Of a DNA stretch of 18,148 nucleotides, positions 8,001 to 15,265 are shown one piece after another. Below the pieces are notes generated by a model. The model was given only the letters and a program-made list of their open reading frames with translations, did no database searches and had not been told where the DNA came from. Source of the DNA: JADJOY01 sp046331705 [NCBI: bacterium] (GTDB taxonomy: Bacteria; JADJOY01); NCBI GenBank assembly GCA_046331705.1, contig JAXLQJ010000092.1:1-18148 (forward strand). The letters are read 5' to 3'. The translations under genes were made by a program, and so were the position numbers. How positions within the stretch are numbered: position 1 is the first letter of the stretch; each line of letters starts with the position of its first letter.

Positions 8001-9470
8001 GTGAGCCAGTCTCGCCAGGACGGCCCGCTCGGACGCGCCGCGCGTTTCGCGCTCGCGTGGCTCGCCGATTCCCTGCGCTGGGCGCCGGGGATGCTGTTCG
8101 TGGGCGTGGGCGGTGCCTTCCTGTCGACGGCGTGGCTCGCGGCGCCCGCGCGGCTGCTGCTGCACCGCGACCTGGCGCGGTACACCGCCCACGCCGAAGG
8201 GCGAGCGTCGCAGCCGTTCTGGCGCTTCGAGGTCGCGCTCGATCGCCTCGGCGACGGCTGGAACTGGGCCGCGGTGACCAACGCCGAGCTGTGCGCGGAC
8301 TTCGAGACGCGAAACGACCCGCGGATCACGACCCATCTCACGCTCTGCGGCGCGCGCCGCGCGCGCACCGCGCCGTGGGGGATCGCCGAGACGCTCGAGC
8401 TCGCGCCCGGCGTGCCGATCACCTGGCCGCGCGACGAGCGCGGTCTTCCGGTGGTCGAGATCCGGCTCTCCCCCGGAGCGCGCCCGTGGCTCGAATCGCG
8501 GCCGGCGGGCTTCTGGCCCCTGACGGGGCAATCGGAGGAGGCGCGCGCCGCCATGCCGCCCGCCGGCAACGAGCTCGATGCGTTGCTGCTCGAGGTGGAC
8601 CGACCGCTGGAGTGGCTGATCCGCGCCTGGCCCGCATCGAGCGAAGCCGGCGCGCTGCCCATGGCGTTCGATCCCGCGACACCGGAGCTCCCGCTGCCCG
8701 TCGCGGTCGTCGACGCCGGCCTCGCGACGCGGCCGGAATGGCCGATGGCGGTGGCGCTCGCGCTGTTCGGCGCACTCGCCTGGGTGACGGGCTGGGGTTA
8801 CGCACTGGGCGGCAGCTCGCGACTTCGCGTCGCCGCAGCGTGCATCGCCCCGCTGGTGCTGCTGCCGTGGTGGGGGGATCGCTTCGAACGCGTGCTGCTC
8901 TGGCTCGAACCGCGCGCCGGCCAGGTGGGCGCGGAGATGCTGCACGACCTCACGGAGCCGCTCCGACTCGACGTCGAGCCACGCGGGCTCGACGTCCTGG
9001 CCGGGTACGACCGCATCCACTGGAGCGTGGCGACCTCGTACTACGAGCTGCTGCGGGGGCCGTTCGGCCCCGTGCGTCCCCAGCCCGCGCCTGCCGATCC
9101 CGATGCGGCGCTGCGCGCGGCCGTCGAGCAGGTCACGGCGCGCATGCTCGCCGCCGACGACGACACCCTGCTCCCGTTGCTCGCGCGCCTGCGACAGGAC
9201 GAGCTCGTCGATCGGGGGCAGATCGGCCTGCTCTTCCTCGACGGCGCGCGGCGAATCGCCCTCGACCCAGCCCGCGGCGCGGACGTGCGCCGCACGGCCG
9301 CGAGCTTCCTGTGGTGGCTCTCGGTGACTCCCATCGAGCCGCGCGCCGCGGAGCCGGCTTATCGAACACGCGTGGAGCTGTGGAAGGAGCTGCGGCAATT
9401 CCCGCTCGACTCGGCGGTGGAGAACTCCGTGGGCTCGATGCTCGAGCGACTCGAGGCCCCGCGATCCTGA
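8001..9470 (+). CDS. Three-helix membrane protein of unknown family
   Basis: Predicted inner-membrane protein of 489 residues that I cannot assign to a family. Membrane segments are expected at about 28-50, 247-268 and 274-291. The Arg-rich N-terminus suggests it starts in the cytoplasm. That places the large 51-246 domain (beta-rich, with several Trp and two Cys near 98 and 116) in the periplasm, and also the mainly helical C-terminal domain from about 293 to 489. The start is a GTG at 8001, 22 bases after the upstream gene; no ATG or clear Shine-Dalgarno is available. It ends 21 bases from the convergent minus-strand gene. It has no transporter, protease or glycosyltransferase motif that I can see. 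Confidence 0.72.
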   Translation: MSQSRQDGPLGRAARFALAWLADSLRWAPGMLFVGVGGAFLSTAWLAAPARLLLHRDLARYTAHAEGRASQPFWRFEVALDRLGDGWNWAAVTNAELCADFETRNDPRITTHLTLCGARRARTAPWGIAETLELAPGVPITWPRDERGLPVVEIRLSPGARPWLESRPAGFWPLTGQSEEARAAMPPAGNELDALLLEVDRPLEWLIRAWPASSEAGALPMAFDPATPELPLPVAVVDAGLATRPEWPMAVALALFGALAWVTGWGYALGGSSRLRVAAACIAPLVLLPWWGDRFERVLLWLEPRAGQVGAEMLHDLTEPLRLDVEPRGLDVLAGYDRIHWSVATSYYELLRGPFGPVRPQPAPADPDAALRAAVEQVTARMLAADDDTLLPLLARLRQDELVDRGQIGLLFLDGARRIALDPARGADVRRTAASFLWWLSVTPIEPRAAEPAYRTRVELWKELRQFPLDSAVENSVGSMLERLEAPRS

Positions 9471-9486
9471 GCGCGGGGCCACGCGC
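9471..9486. terminator. Short hairpin between convergent genes
   Basis: GCGCG and CGCGC form a five-base stem around a six-base loop in the 21-base gap between two convergent stop codons. There is no U-rich tract, and by chance GC-rich DNA often folds like this. It is at best a weak bidirectional terminator candidate. Confidence 0.2.
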
Positions 9487-9491
9487 CGCGA

Positions 9492-11291
9492 TCAAGGGCG
9501 CGGTTCGCCGCTCGGGCGCGAACGAAAGTCGACTCTGCGCAGATCGAAGACCACGAACGCCTCGTCCTGGTACGCGATCGTCGCCGGGGTGAAGCTCGCC
9601 CAGAGCGCATCGCGCGCCGCGCGGTGCTCCCGATCCCAGTACGCCGAGACCTCCGAGCGGATCGGCTCGTAAGCGAAGGACGCGGGCAGCTCGGTCCAGC
9701 CCAGATCGCGTCGCCGCGCCACCAGCAGATCGACACCGGCTGCCCGCAGCGCGCCCAGATCGCCAAACGGATCCTCGGGAAAGAGCGCTCGCGTCACCAG
9801 GCGGGTGCGCGGTCGCACCGTGCGCTCGAGATACTCGCGAAAGAGCGGATGCGAGATCTCCGAAGCGACGAAGATCCGTCGCGGCACCAGCGCGATCAGC
9901 GTGTCGGCATCGCCACGCGGGCTCGCCGCGTATCGCATGGCAAGCGGCTGCGCCGCGAGGAACTTCGCGACGCCGGCGTAGCCGGAGCGCTCGATTCGGT
10001 ATCCCGCCCGCTCGCCGCCGAAACGCACGCTCGCGAGCGCGGCGAGGAGGATGAGCGTCGCGAGCGCGGCGCGGCGGGGAACGGGGCTCGGCGACGTCGC
10101 GATGCGCGCGAGCGCGCGGTCGGCGAGCCACGCGATCGTGCCGAACGCCGCCAGCGGCACCAACGTCCCCAGAAACCGCCGCGGGAAATAGAGACGCGGC
10201 AGCAACAGCCAAGCGGCGACGTTCCACGCCGCGGCGATCGCGACGCACGCGGGGACGAACCACGGCACGTCGCGCCAGCGCGCTCGCGAGCCGCGCCGCA
10301 GCGCTTCCAGGACGATCCCCGTCGCCCCCAGGAACCCGAGCGCCCAGGCGAGCTGCGGTCCCGCTGGCGCGAAGGGAGGCACGCGCACCAGCACCTCCTC
10401 GGGAACGCCGAGGTGAAGCGCCAGCGTGCGCGCGGCCTCGATGACGAGGTTCTGGGGATGCTCGTTTCGAAAGCGCCCGCCTGGGCCGTAGTCGATCGAC
10501 TCGAGGATCTCGGCGCGTGACAGGAACGGGCCGAAGCGTCCTTGCACGGCGCGCGCGTGCTCGACGTCGACGAGCGCGAGCACGCCCGCCACCAGCGCGG
10601 CCGTCGCAACGGGTGCGGCCGCTCGCAGCAGCGCGAGCCGCGTCCGCGCGCGCGGCGCCCGGCGCGCGGCACGCAGCCAACCCACGAGCAAGACCGTGGC
10701 GCCCAGCAGCATGCTCTGCGGATGCAGCAAGCCACCCAACGCGACCAGCGCCGCAGCCGCCCACCAGCATTCGGCGGCCACGCAGGCGACCACGCCGATC
10801 TGGAGCGGCGGAGCGAAGCTTCGCGAGAGTCCCCCCGCCATCTCACGGATCCACGCGACGTCGAGAAACCCCAGGGTCACCAGCAACGGCGCGAACGCCG
10901 AGCGCGGCGAGACGTGCTCTCCCAAGCGCCACAGCGCCACGGCGAACCCCGGGATCAGCGCCAGCCCGACGAGCTTGGCGAGCCGCTCGGGATCGACGAC
11001 GCGCGCGAGCTGCTCGTAGGCCCACGCCAGCACGGGCGGCTGGAAATCGCGTGCGTAGCGCGTCAGCGGATCGGTGCCGGCGAAATCCACGCCGGCGCGA
11101 ACCTGCGTGAGCCAGAAGAAGTTCTGGCGCCAATCGTCGTGGAGCGCATCGGTGGCGAGCACCGGAATCGCGACTCGCCACACGAAGTGCAGCATCGCCA
11201 GCACGGCGAGCCACCGGCACCCGCTTCGCGCCCAGGAGGACGCAACCGGCTGCCCCTCCGTGGGCGCGCGGGATGCCTCGGTCGACGTCAT
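9492..11291 (-). CDS. Polytopic membrane protein, possible GT-C glycosyltransferase
   Basis: Predicted inner-membrane protein of 599 residues with about nine or ten hydrophobic helices, near 26-47, 104-121, 131-148, 162-180, 184-206, 224-241, 313-331, 344-364, 371-391 and 408-421. A soluble C-terminal domain runs from about 425 to the end. After the first helix comes an acidic loop with [14 protein letters not shown] (47-60), in the place where GT-C enzymes hold their catalytic Asp motif. The total layout (many helices then a soluble C-terminal domain) also fits lipid-linked sugar glycosyltransferases. That resemblance is topological and the family is not certain. The ATG at 11291 is preceded by an alternative GTG four codons upstream. 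It is divergent from ilvD and has no partner on its strand, so context gives little help on substrate. Confidence 0.78.
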   Translation of the reverse strand: MTSTEASRAPTEGQPVASSWARSGCRWLAVLAMLHFVWRVAIPVLATDALHDDWRQNFFWLTQVRAGVDFAGTDPLTRYARDFQPPVLAWAYEQLARVVDPERLAKLVGLALIPGFAVALWRLGEHVSPRSAFAPLLVTLGFLDVAWIREMAGGLSRSFAPPLQIGVVACVAAECWWAAAALVALGGLLHPQSMLLGATVLLVGWLRAARRAPRARTRLALLRAAAPVATAALVAGVLALVDVEHARAVQGRFGPFLSRAEILESIDYGPGGRFRNEHPQNLVIEAARTLALHLGVPEEVLVRVPPFAPAGPQLAWALGFLGATGIVLEALRRGSRARWRDVPWFVPACVAIAAAWNVAAWLLLPRLYFPRRFLGTLVPLAAFGTIAWLADRALARIATSPSPVPRRAALATLILLAALASVRFGGERAGYRIERSGYAGVAKFLAAQPLAMRYAASPRGDADTLIALVPRRIFVASEISHPLFREYLERTVRPRTRLVTRALFPEDPFGDLGALRAAGVDLLVARRRDLGWTELPASFAYEPIRSEVSAYWDREHRAARDALWASFTPATIAYQDEAFVVFDLRRVDFRSRPSGEPRP

Positions 11292-11344
11292 GGGCGCGCA
11301 CACTGGCAAAGGCCTCGCGACGGCGCAAGCCCGCTCGCCGGCGC

Positions 11345-11371
11345 GCTGACAATCGAAGGCGATGCTGACAA
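11345..11371. repeat. Direct repeat GCTGACAA upstream of ilvD
   Basis: Two identical copies of GCTGACAA at 11345-11352 and 11364-11371, starting 19 bases apart, lie between the divergent membrane-protein gene and ilvD. Each contains CTGACA, one mismatch from a -35 hexamer. They could be a regulator half-site pair about two helical turns apart or overlapping promoters, or chance. No good -10 follows either copy. Confidence 0.4.
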
Positions 11372-11414
11372 GCTTCGCGCGTTGCAGCCGAGAAACAGCG
11401 GAGACTCGAAACTC

Positions 11415-13100
11415 ATGGCCAACGATCCGAAGCTCAATGCTCGCAGCCGCGTCGTCACCAGCGGGATCTCGCGTTCCCCCAATCGCGCCATGCTGCGCGC
11501 CGTCGGCTTCAGCGACGCCGACTTCACGAAGCCGATCGTGGGCGTCTCCAACGCGCACAGCACGATCACGCCTTGCAACGCCGGCATCGGCGGGCTCGCC
11601 GCCCGCGCCGAGGAAGGCGTGCGCGCCGCGGGCGGCATGCCGCAGGTCTTCGGCACGATCACGATCTCGGACGGCATCGCCATGGGCACCGAGGGCATGA
11701 AGTGCTCGCTGGTGAGCCGCGAGGTGATCGCCGACTCGATCGAGTGCGTGGTGCGTGGTCAGAGCATGGACGGGCTCATCGCCGTGGGCGGCTGCGACAA
11801 GAACATGCCGGGCGCGATGATCGCCATCGCGCGCCTCGACGTGCCGGCGGTCTTCGTCTACGCCGGCACCATCAAGCCCGGCAGCTGGAAGAGCCAGGAC
11901 CTGACGGTCGTGAGCGTGTTCGAAGCGGTCGGCGCCAAGAACGCCGGGCGGATGAGCGACGAGGACTTCTACGGCATCGAGCGCAGCGCGTGCCCGGGCC
12001 CCGGCGCCTGCGGCGGCATGTACACCGCCAACACGATGTCTTCCGCCATCGAGGCGATGGGAATGAGCTTGCCCATGACGTCGACGATGGCCGCCGAGGA
12101 CGCCGAGAAGGCCGACTCCACCGAGGAGGCGGGGCGGGCGGTGGTGAAGCTGATCGAGCGCCAGCTGCTGCCGCGGCAGATCATGACCCGCGCCGCGTTC
12201 GAGAACGCCATCGCCGTGGTGATGGCCGTGGGCGGATCGACCAACGCGGTCCTGCACCTGCTCGCGATCGCCCACGCGGCCGAGGTCCCGCTCACGATCG
12301 ACGACTTCGAGACCATCCGCAAACGCGTGCCCGTCCTCTGCGACCTCAAGCCTTCGGGCAAGTACGTCGCCACCGACCTCCGGCGCGTCGGCGGCATCCC
12401 GCTGATCATGAAGATGCTGCTCGAGGCGGGGCTCATCGACGGCTCGTGCCTCACGGTGACGGGCAAGACCGTGGCCGAGAACCTCGCGGACGTTCCCGCC
12501 GTGCCGCCGACGGGTCAGGACGTGGTGCGGCCCTTCGATCAGCCGCTCTACGCCGAGGGCCACCTCGCGATCCTCAAGGGGAACCTGGCGCCGCGCGGCG
12601 CCGTGGCGAAGGTGACCGGCCTCAAGAGCCGCCAGATCACCGGTCCAGCGCGCGTCTTCGACAGCGAGGAAGCGTGCATGGAAGCGATCCTCGCCGACCG
12701 CGTCCAGGCGGGCGACGTGCTGGTGATCCGCTACGAGGGACCACGCGGCGGCCCGGGAATGCGCGAGATGCTCGCTCCCACCGCGGCGTTGATCGGCAAG
12801 GGGCTCGGCGACAAGGTCGGCTTCGTCACCGACGGCCGGTTCTCGGGCGGCACGTTCGGCATGGTGGTCGGCCACGTGGCGCCGGAAGCGCAGGAGGGCG
12901 GTGCCATCGCGCTGGTGCACGAGGGCGACCGGATCACCATCGACGGCGACCACAACCGCCTCGACCTGCACGTGTCCGACGAGGAGCTGGCCAAGCGCCG
13001 CGCGGGCTGGAAGGCACCCGCGCCGCGCTACCCGACCGGCGTGCTCGGCAAGTACGGGCGCAGCGCGGCCTGCGCTTCGGTGGGCGCCTACACGGAATGA
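11415..13100 (+). CDS. ilvD: Dihydroxyacid dehydratase
   Basis: Iron-sulfur dehydratase of 561 residues that converts 2,3-dihydroxy-isovalerate and 2,3-dihydroxy-3-methylvalerate to the 2-oxo acids leading to valine, leucine and isoleucine. Cluster ligands are Cys54 (TPCN), Cys127 (GGCDKNMPG) and Cys199 ([12 protein letters not shown]). Lys129 in CDKNMPG fits the carbamylated lysine that binds magnesium. The C-terminal half has TDGRFSGG and GHVAPEA, both typical. The length and unbroken motifs indicate an intact enzyme. The ATG at 11415 matches the usual N-terminus ([11 protein letters not shown]) and has GGAG 11 bases upstream. It stands apart from any ilvBNC genes in this window. A GC-rich hairpin follows its stop. 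Confidence 0.97.
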   Translation: MANDPKLNARSRVVTSGISRSPNRAMLRAVGFSDADFTKPIVGVSNAHSTITPCNAGIGGLAARAEEGVRAAGGMPQVFGTITISDGIAMGTEGMKCSLVSREVIADSIECVVRGQSMDGLIAVGGCDKNMPGAMIAIARLDVPAVFVYAGTIKPGSWKSQDLTVVSVFEAVGAKNAGRMSDEDFYGIERSACPGPGACGGMYTANTMSSAIEAMGMSLPMTSTMAAEDAEKADSTEEAGRAVVKLIERQLLPRQIMTRAAFENAIAVVMAVGGSTNAVLHLLAIAHAAEVPLTIDDFETIRKRVPVLCDLKPSGKYVATDLRRVGGIPLIMKMLLEAGLIDGSCLTVTGKTVAENLADVPAVPPTGQDVVRPFDQPLYAEGHLAILKGNLAPRGAVAKVTGLKSRQITGPARVFDSEEACMEAILADRVQAGDVLVIRYEGPRGGPGMREMLAPTAALIGKGLGDKVGFVTDGRFSGGTFGMVVGHVAPEAQEGGAIALVHEGDRITIDGDHNRLDLHVSDEELAKRRAGWKAPAPRYPTGVLGKYGRSAACASVGAYTE

Positions 13101-13102
13101 GG

Positions 13103-13121
13103 CGCCGGCGCTGCGCCGGCG
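13103..13121. terminator. GC hairpin between convergent ilvD and lipoprotein genes
   Basis: Two copies of CGCCGGCG (13103-13110 and 13114-13121), which pair as an eight-base perfect stem with a CTG loop, fill the 25-base gap between convergent stop codons. There is no U tract on either strand. It may act as a bidirectional terminator or stabilise the mRNA 3' ends. Confidence 0.45.
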
Positions 13122-13125
13122 ATGC

Positions 13126-14268
13126 TCAGTTCGACGCCGCGACCTGGTCGGCGTAGGCGCCGCGCGTGTAGTACTCGAGGATGGCCGCGCGCGTCAGATC
13201 GGCGACGTGCGCCATGCCCTCGTCATCGAGGTGCACCTGTTCCGAGTCGTTGCTGGCGAACCACTGGCGGTTGGACGAGTAGTCGAAGTCGCTCTCGACG
13301 AGCACGGCCTGGTACGCCGCGGGATTGGCCAAGGCTCGGATCACGTTGTTCGCCACGGATCGGCCGCTCGCCATGTCCTGGCGTCGCTCACCGTGAATGG
13401 TGCAGAGGATGGGCTTGGTGCCGGTCGAAGCGACGAGATCGAGCACTTCCGAGTAGGCATCGCGGAAGATCTCGACGTTCTCGTCGCTCGGGTACCAGAG
13501 ATACGAATGGATGTCGTTGAGCCCGAAGCGCAGGAACGCGAAGCGCATCCCGGGATAATCGCGCAAGCCAGCGCTCACCTGGGGCACGGCGTGGTGGTCG
13601 GCGTCCGCGGATTCGGACACGGGCGTATCGGGCTCGGCGAGATTGATCACGTCGAAGTTGCCGAAGAACGCGGAAAGCGCCGGGTCGTTGTCGAGGTAGG
13701 TATCGAGCGACGTGCGGCGAAACGGGATCGGGACCGAGAGGTCCGAGTCGCCGAACGTCGCCATGTAGCCGGTCTTGAGCTTCAACGGGATGTCGAACGA
13801 AAGGTCCTTGGGGAAGAACACACCGAAGCGGACCGAGGCAGGCACCACCGACGTGTCGTAGTCCGGCGGCATTCCATCGAGCGCCAGGCCGTAGTTATCG
13901 GCCACCAGCTGAGCGATCCGGGCCACCCCGTCCGCGCCGGTGATGGGCTCGGCGACGACCGTACCGTCGTGGGTCACCCTCACCTTCACACCGACCAGCG
14001 GATCCCCGTGCGGCGCCTGATGAAGCGTGATCGTGATTCCGGTGATCGTCGGGGGAGGCGGCGGAGGCTCGGGTGTGCCGCCACCGCCGGTCCCGCCGCC
14101 ACCCGTGCCACCGCCGCCGTCGCCGCCGCCACCGTCGCCACCGCCATCCCCGCCACCGTCGTCGGGGGGTGGGGTCGTGGTGGCCCCGCTTCCGCCACAG
14201 GCTGCGGCAGAAAGCACCAGGGCCAGAAGCAGCAGACTCGCGACGATTCGTCGGCTGATGACCTTCAC
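13126..14268 (-). CDS. SGNH/GDSL-like hydrolase lipoprotein with Gly-rich linker
   Basis: Predicted lipoprotein of 380 residues, probably an esterase or acyl hydrolase at the cell envelope. Arg-Arg at 6-7, a hydrophobic stretch and SAAAC give a signal peptide with lipidated Cys24. A disordered linker of Asp, Gly, Thr and Pro (about 25-73) contains repeated GGGGT and a run of Pro. A beta-rich domain resembling an Ig or carboxypeptidase-regulatory fold spans about 74-165. The hydrolase domain follows, with TFGDSDL (candidate nucleophile Ser175), RFGLND (Asn251) and EQVHLDDEGMAHVAD (His346). The usual Asp three residues before the His is Glu343, and the block II Gly is not evident around INLAEPD (208-214). 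The start is taken as the GTG at 14268; a GTG four codons upstream is also possible. The enzyme family is likely rather than certain. Confidence 0.82.
   Translation of the reverse strand: MKVISRRIVASLLLLALVLSAAACGGSGATTTPPPDDGGGDGGGDGGGGDGGGGTGGGGTGGGGTPEPPPPPPTITGITITLHQAPHGDPLVGVKVRVTHDGTVVAEPITGADGVARIAQLVADNYGLALDGMPPDYDTSVVPASVRFGVFFPKDLSFDIPLKLKTGYMATFGDSDLSVPIPFRRTSLDTYLDNDPALSAFFGNFDVINLAEPDTPVSESADADHHAVPQVSAGLRDYPGMRFAFLRFGLNDIHSYLWYPSDENVEIFRDAYSEVLDLVASTGTKPILCTIHGERRQDMASGRSVANNVIRALANPAAYQAVLVESDFDYSSNRQWFASNDSEQVHLDDEGMAHVADLTRAAILEYYTRGAYADQVAASN
14059..14173. repeat. Low-complexity GGN/CCN triplet tract
   Basis: Imperfect triplet repeat encoding the Gly-rich linker of the minus-strand lipoprotein. 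On the plus strand it reads as runs of CCGCCA, CCGCCG and related triplets. The tract is in frame in the gene, so copy-number changes would alter linker length without breaking the frame. Confidence 0.7.
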
Positions 14269-14398
14269 GTTCTCACTCACTCGTCGTCGGACGCGTATGG
14301 CGAGCCCACGGCTCGCACGGCGCGCGCTGGGTCGAGGGCGGGCGCCCCCGGGGCTCTGCGATGCATGCCACAGCGTGCCATGCGGACCGGCGTGGGCA

Positions 14399-14426
14399 AC
14401 AATACTCGCATTAAAATCCTCGGCAA
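14399..14426 (-). promoter_or_regulatory. Candidate promoter of the lipoprotein gene
   Basis: On the minus strand TTGCCG (14426-14421) and TATTGT (14404-14399) are separated by 16 bases; each matches four of six consensus bases. The predicted transcript start would be about 120 bases before the GTG at 14268. Confidence 0.4.
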
Positions 14427-14444
14427 GCACGATTTATCACGCAA

Positions 14445-14455
14445 AATTGACAATT
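14445..14455. promoter_or_regulatory. Perfect palindrome AATTGACAATT in divergent region
   Basis: AATTG and CAATT flank a central A, giving a perfect interrupted palindrome. On the plus strand it contains a consensus TTGACA at 14447-14452, but the hexamer 17 bases on (TCGAAC) is a poor -10. It may be an operator or a -35 element; the evidence is only the sequence symmetry. Confidence 0.35.
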
Positions 14456-14493
14456 CGTCTGGATGGCAATCGAACGAACGGTCGACGATCGGG

Positions 14494-14522
14494 TCGAAAC
14501 ACGCCGCACCCTCTGCTACCAT
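14494..14522 (+). promoter_or_regulatory. Candidate promoter of the oligoribonuclease gene
   Basis: TCGAAA (14494-14499) and TACCAT (14517-14522) are 17 bases apart, each matching four of six consensus bases. TGC directly before the -10 gives an extended -10. The site is 75 bases before the ATG at 14598. Confidence 0.4.
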
Positions 14523-14597
14523 CGCGCGCCCCCGCCGTGACGGCGCGCAGCCGCGCTCGGTGCGGCCCGACCCGAACCACCGAAACGCAACCTCGCC

Positions 14598-15215
14598 ATG
14601 GCCTTTAGCAAAGACCGCTCCAACGTCTATCTCTGGTTCGACTCCGAGTACACGACGCTCGAGCTCGACAAGGCGTGCCTACTCCAAGTCGCGCTCATCA
14701 TCACGGACGCCGAGCTCAAGCGCCTGACTCCCGACCCCGGGTTGGTGATGTACGTCCGCCTGCCACCTGGGCACGAGCCCGCGCCCTGGGTGAAGGAGAA
14801 CCAGGCCGACGTGCTACGCGGATCGGCGGCGCACGGGCTGCCCGTGGCGGAGGTCGATCGCCGGCTCGCCCAGTACGTCGACAACACCCTCGGCGCGCCG
14901 GGAGACGCCGAGCGCTTCCGTCCGATCCTCGCCGGCAACAGCGTCCATTCCGACTGGATCCTCGTGCGGCGTTTCCTGCCCGAGCTCGTCAAGCGCATGA
15001 ACTACCGGCTGCTCGACGTGACCGGCATCAAGCTGCAGTGGGATCAGTACTGGAAGGGAGAGCGCTTCGAGAAGGACACGCCCGAGCTGATTCGTCGCTT
15101 CTTTCCGGAGGCCCAGCTCGAGGCGAACGCGATGCGCCACGATGCGTTCTTCGACGCCCAGGCCTCGATCGCCGAGCTCGCGTACTACCGCTCGCGGCTC
15201 GAGATGCGGCGCTGA
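14598..15215 (+). CDS. orn: Oligoribonuclease-like DEDDh 3'-5' exonuclease
   Basis: Cytoplasmic exonuclease of 205 residues expected to degrade very short RNAs (two to five nucleotides), the final step of mRNA decay and of linearised cyclic-di-GMP turnover. The DEDDh residues can be placed: Asp15 and Glu17 in WFDSEYTTLELDK, Asp119 in GNSVHSDWILVRRFLPEL, then His181 and Asp186 in RHDAFFDAQASIAEL. LDVTGIK (139-145) and AELAYYR (192-198) align with the family. It is diverged: the usual DLEMTGLD is DSEYTTLELD and it is about 20 residues longer than typical Orn, mainly around 95-110 and 148-165. The start is the ATG at 14598 without a clear Shine-Dalgarno. It begins the right-hand group of plus-strand genes, 50 bases before psd. 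The gene symbol rests on motif pattern, so a related small exonuclease is possible. Confidence 0.85.
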   Translation: MAFSKDRSNVYLWFDSEYTTLELDKACLLQVALIITDAELKRLTPDPGLVMYVRLPPGHEPAPWVKENQADVLRGSAAHGLPVAEVDRRLAQYVDNTLGAPGDAERFRPILAGNSVHSDWILVRRFLPELVKRMNYRLLDVTGIKLQWDQYWKGERFEKDTPELIRRFFPEAQLEANAMRHDAFFDAQASIAELAYYRSRLEMRR

Positions 15216-15265
15216 CCGGAGCGTCCTCCTCGTCTCCTCCGCGCCGGCCGGCGTCCCCTCGTCGA

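Larger units (their letters stand above)
14269..14597. promoter_or_regulatory. Divergent intergenic region with AT-rich island
   Basis: 329 bases between the lipoprotein (minus) and oligoribonuclease (plus) genes. Positions about 14398-14470 are distinctly richer in A and T than anything else in the window and are the probable site of promoters in both directions. I see no gene or structured RNA here. It contains the two promoter candidates and the palindrome listed separately. Confidence 0.6.

Noticed and set aside
10542-11414. Upstream extension of the ilvD frame by about 290 codons
   Set aside because: The added sequence is antisense to the membrane protein gene and unlike any IlvD. The ATG at 11415 gives the family's normal length.
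11292-12971. Upstream extension of the polytopic membrane protein frame antisense to ilvD
   Set aside because: His/Arg/Asp-rich antisense sequence with no membrane or domain character; ilvD on the opposite strand is certain.
14447-14475. Consensus TTGACA as a plus-strand promoter
   Set aside because: The -35 is perfect, but the -10 at 17 bases (TCGAAC) is poor and other spacings are no better. It is kept only as part of the palindrome.
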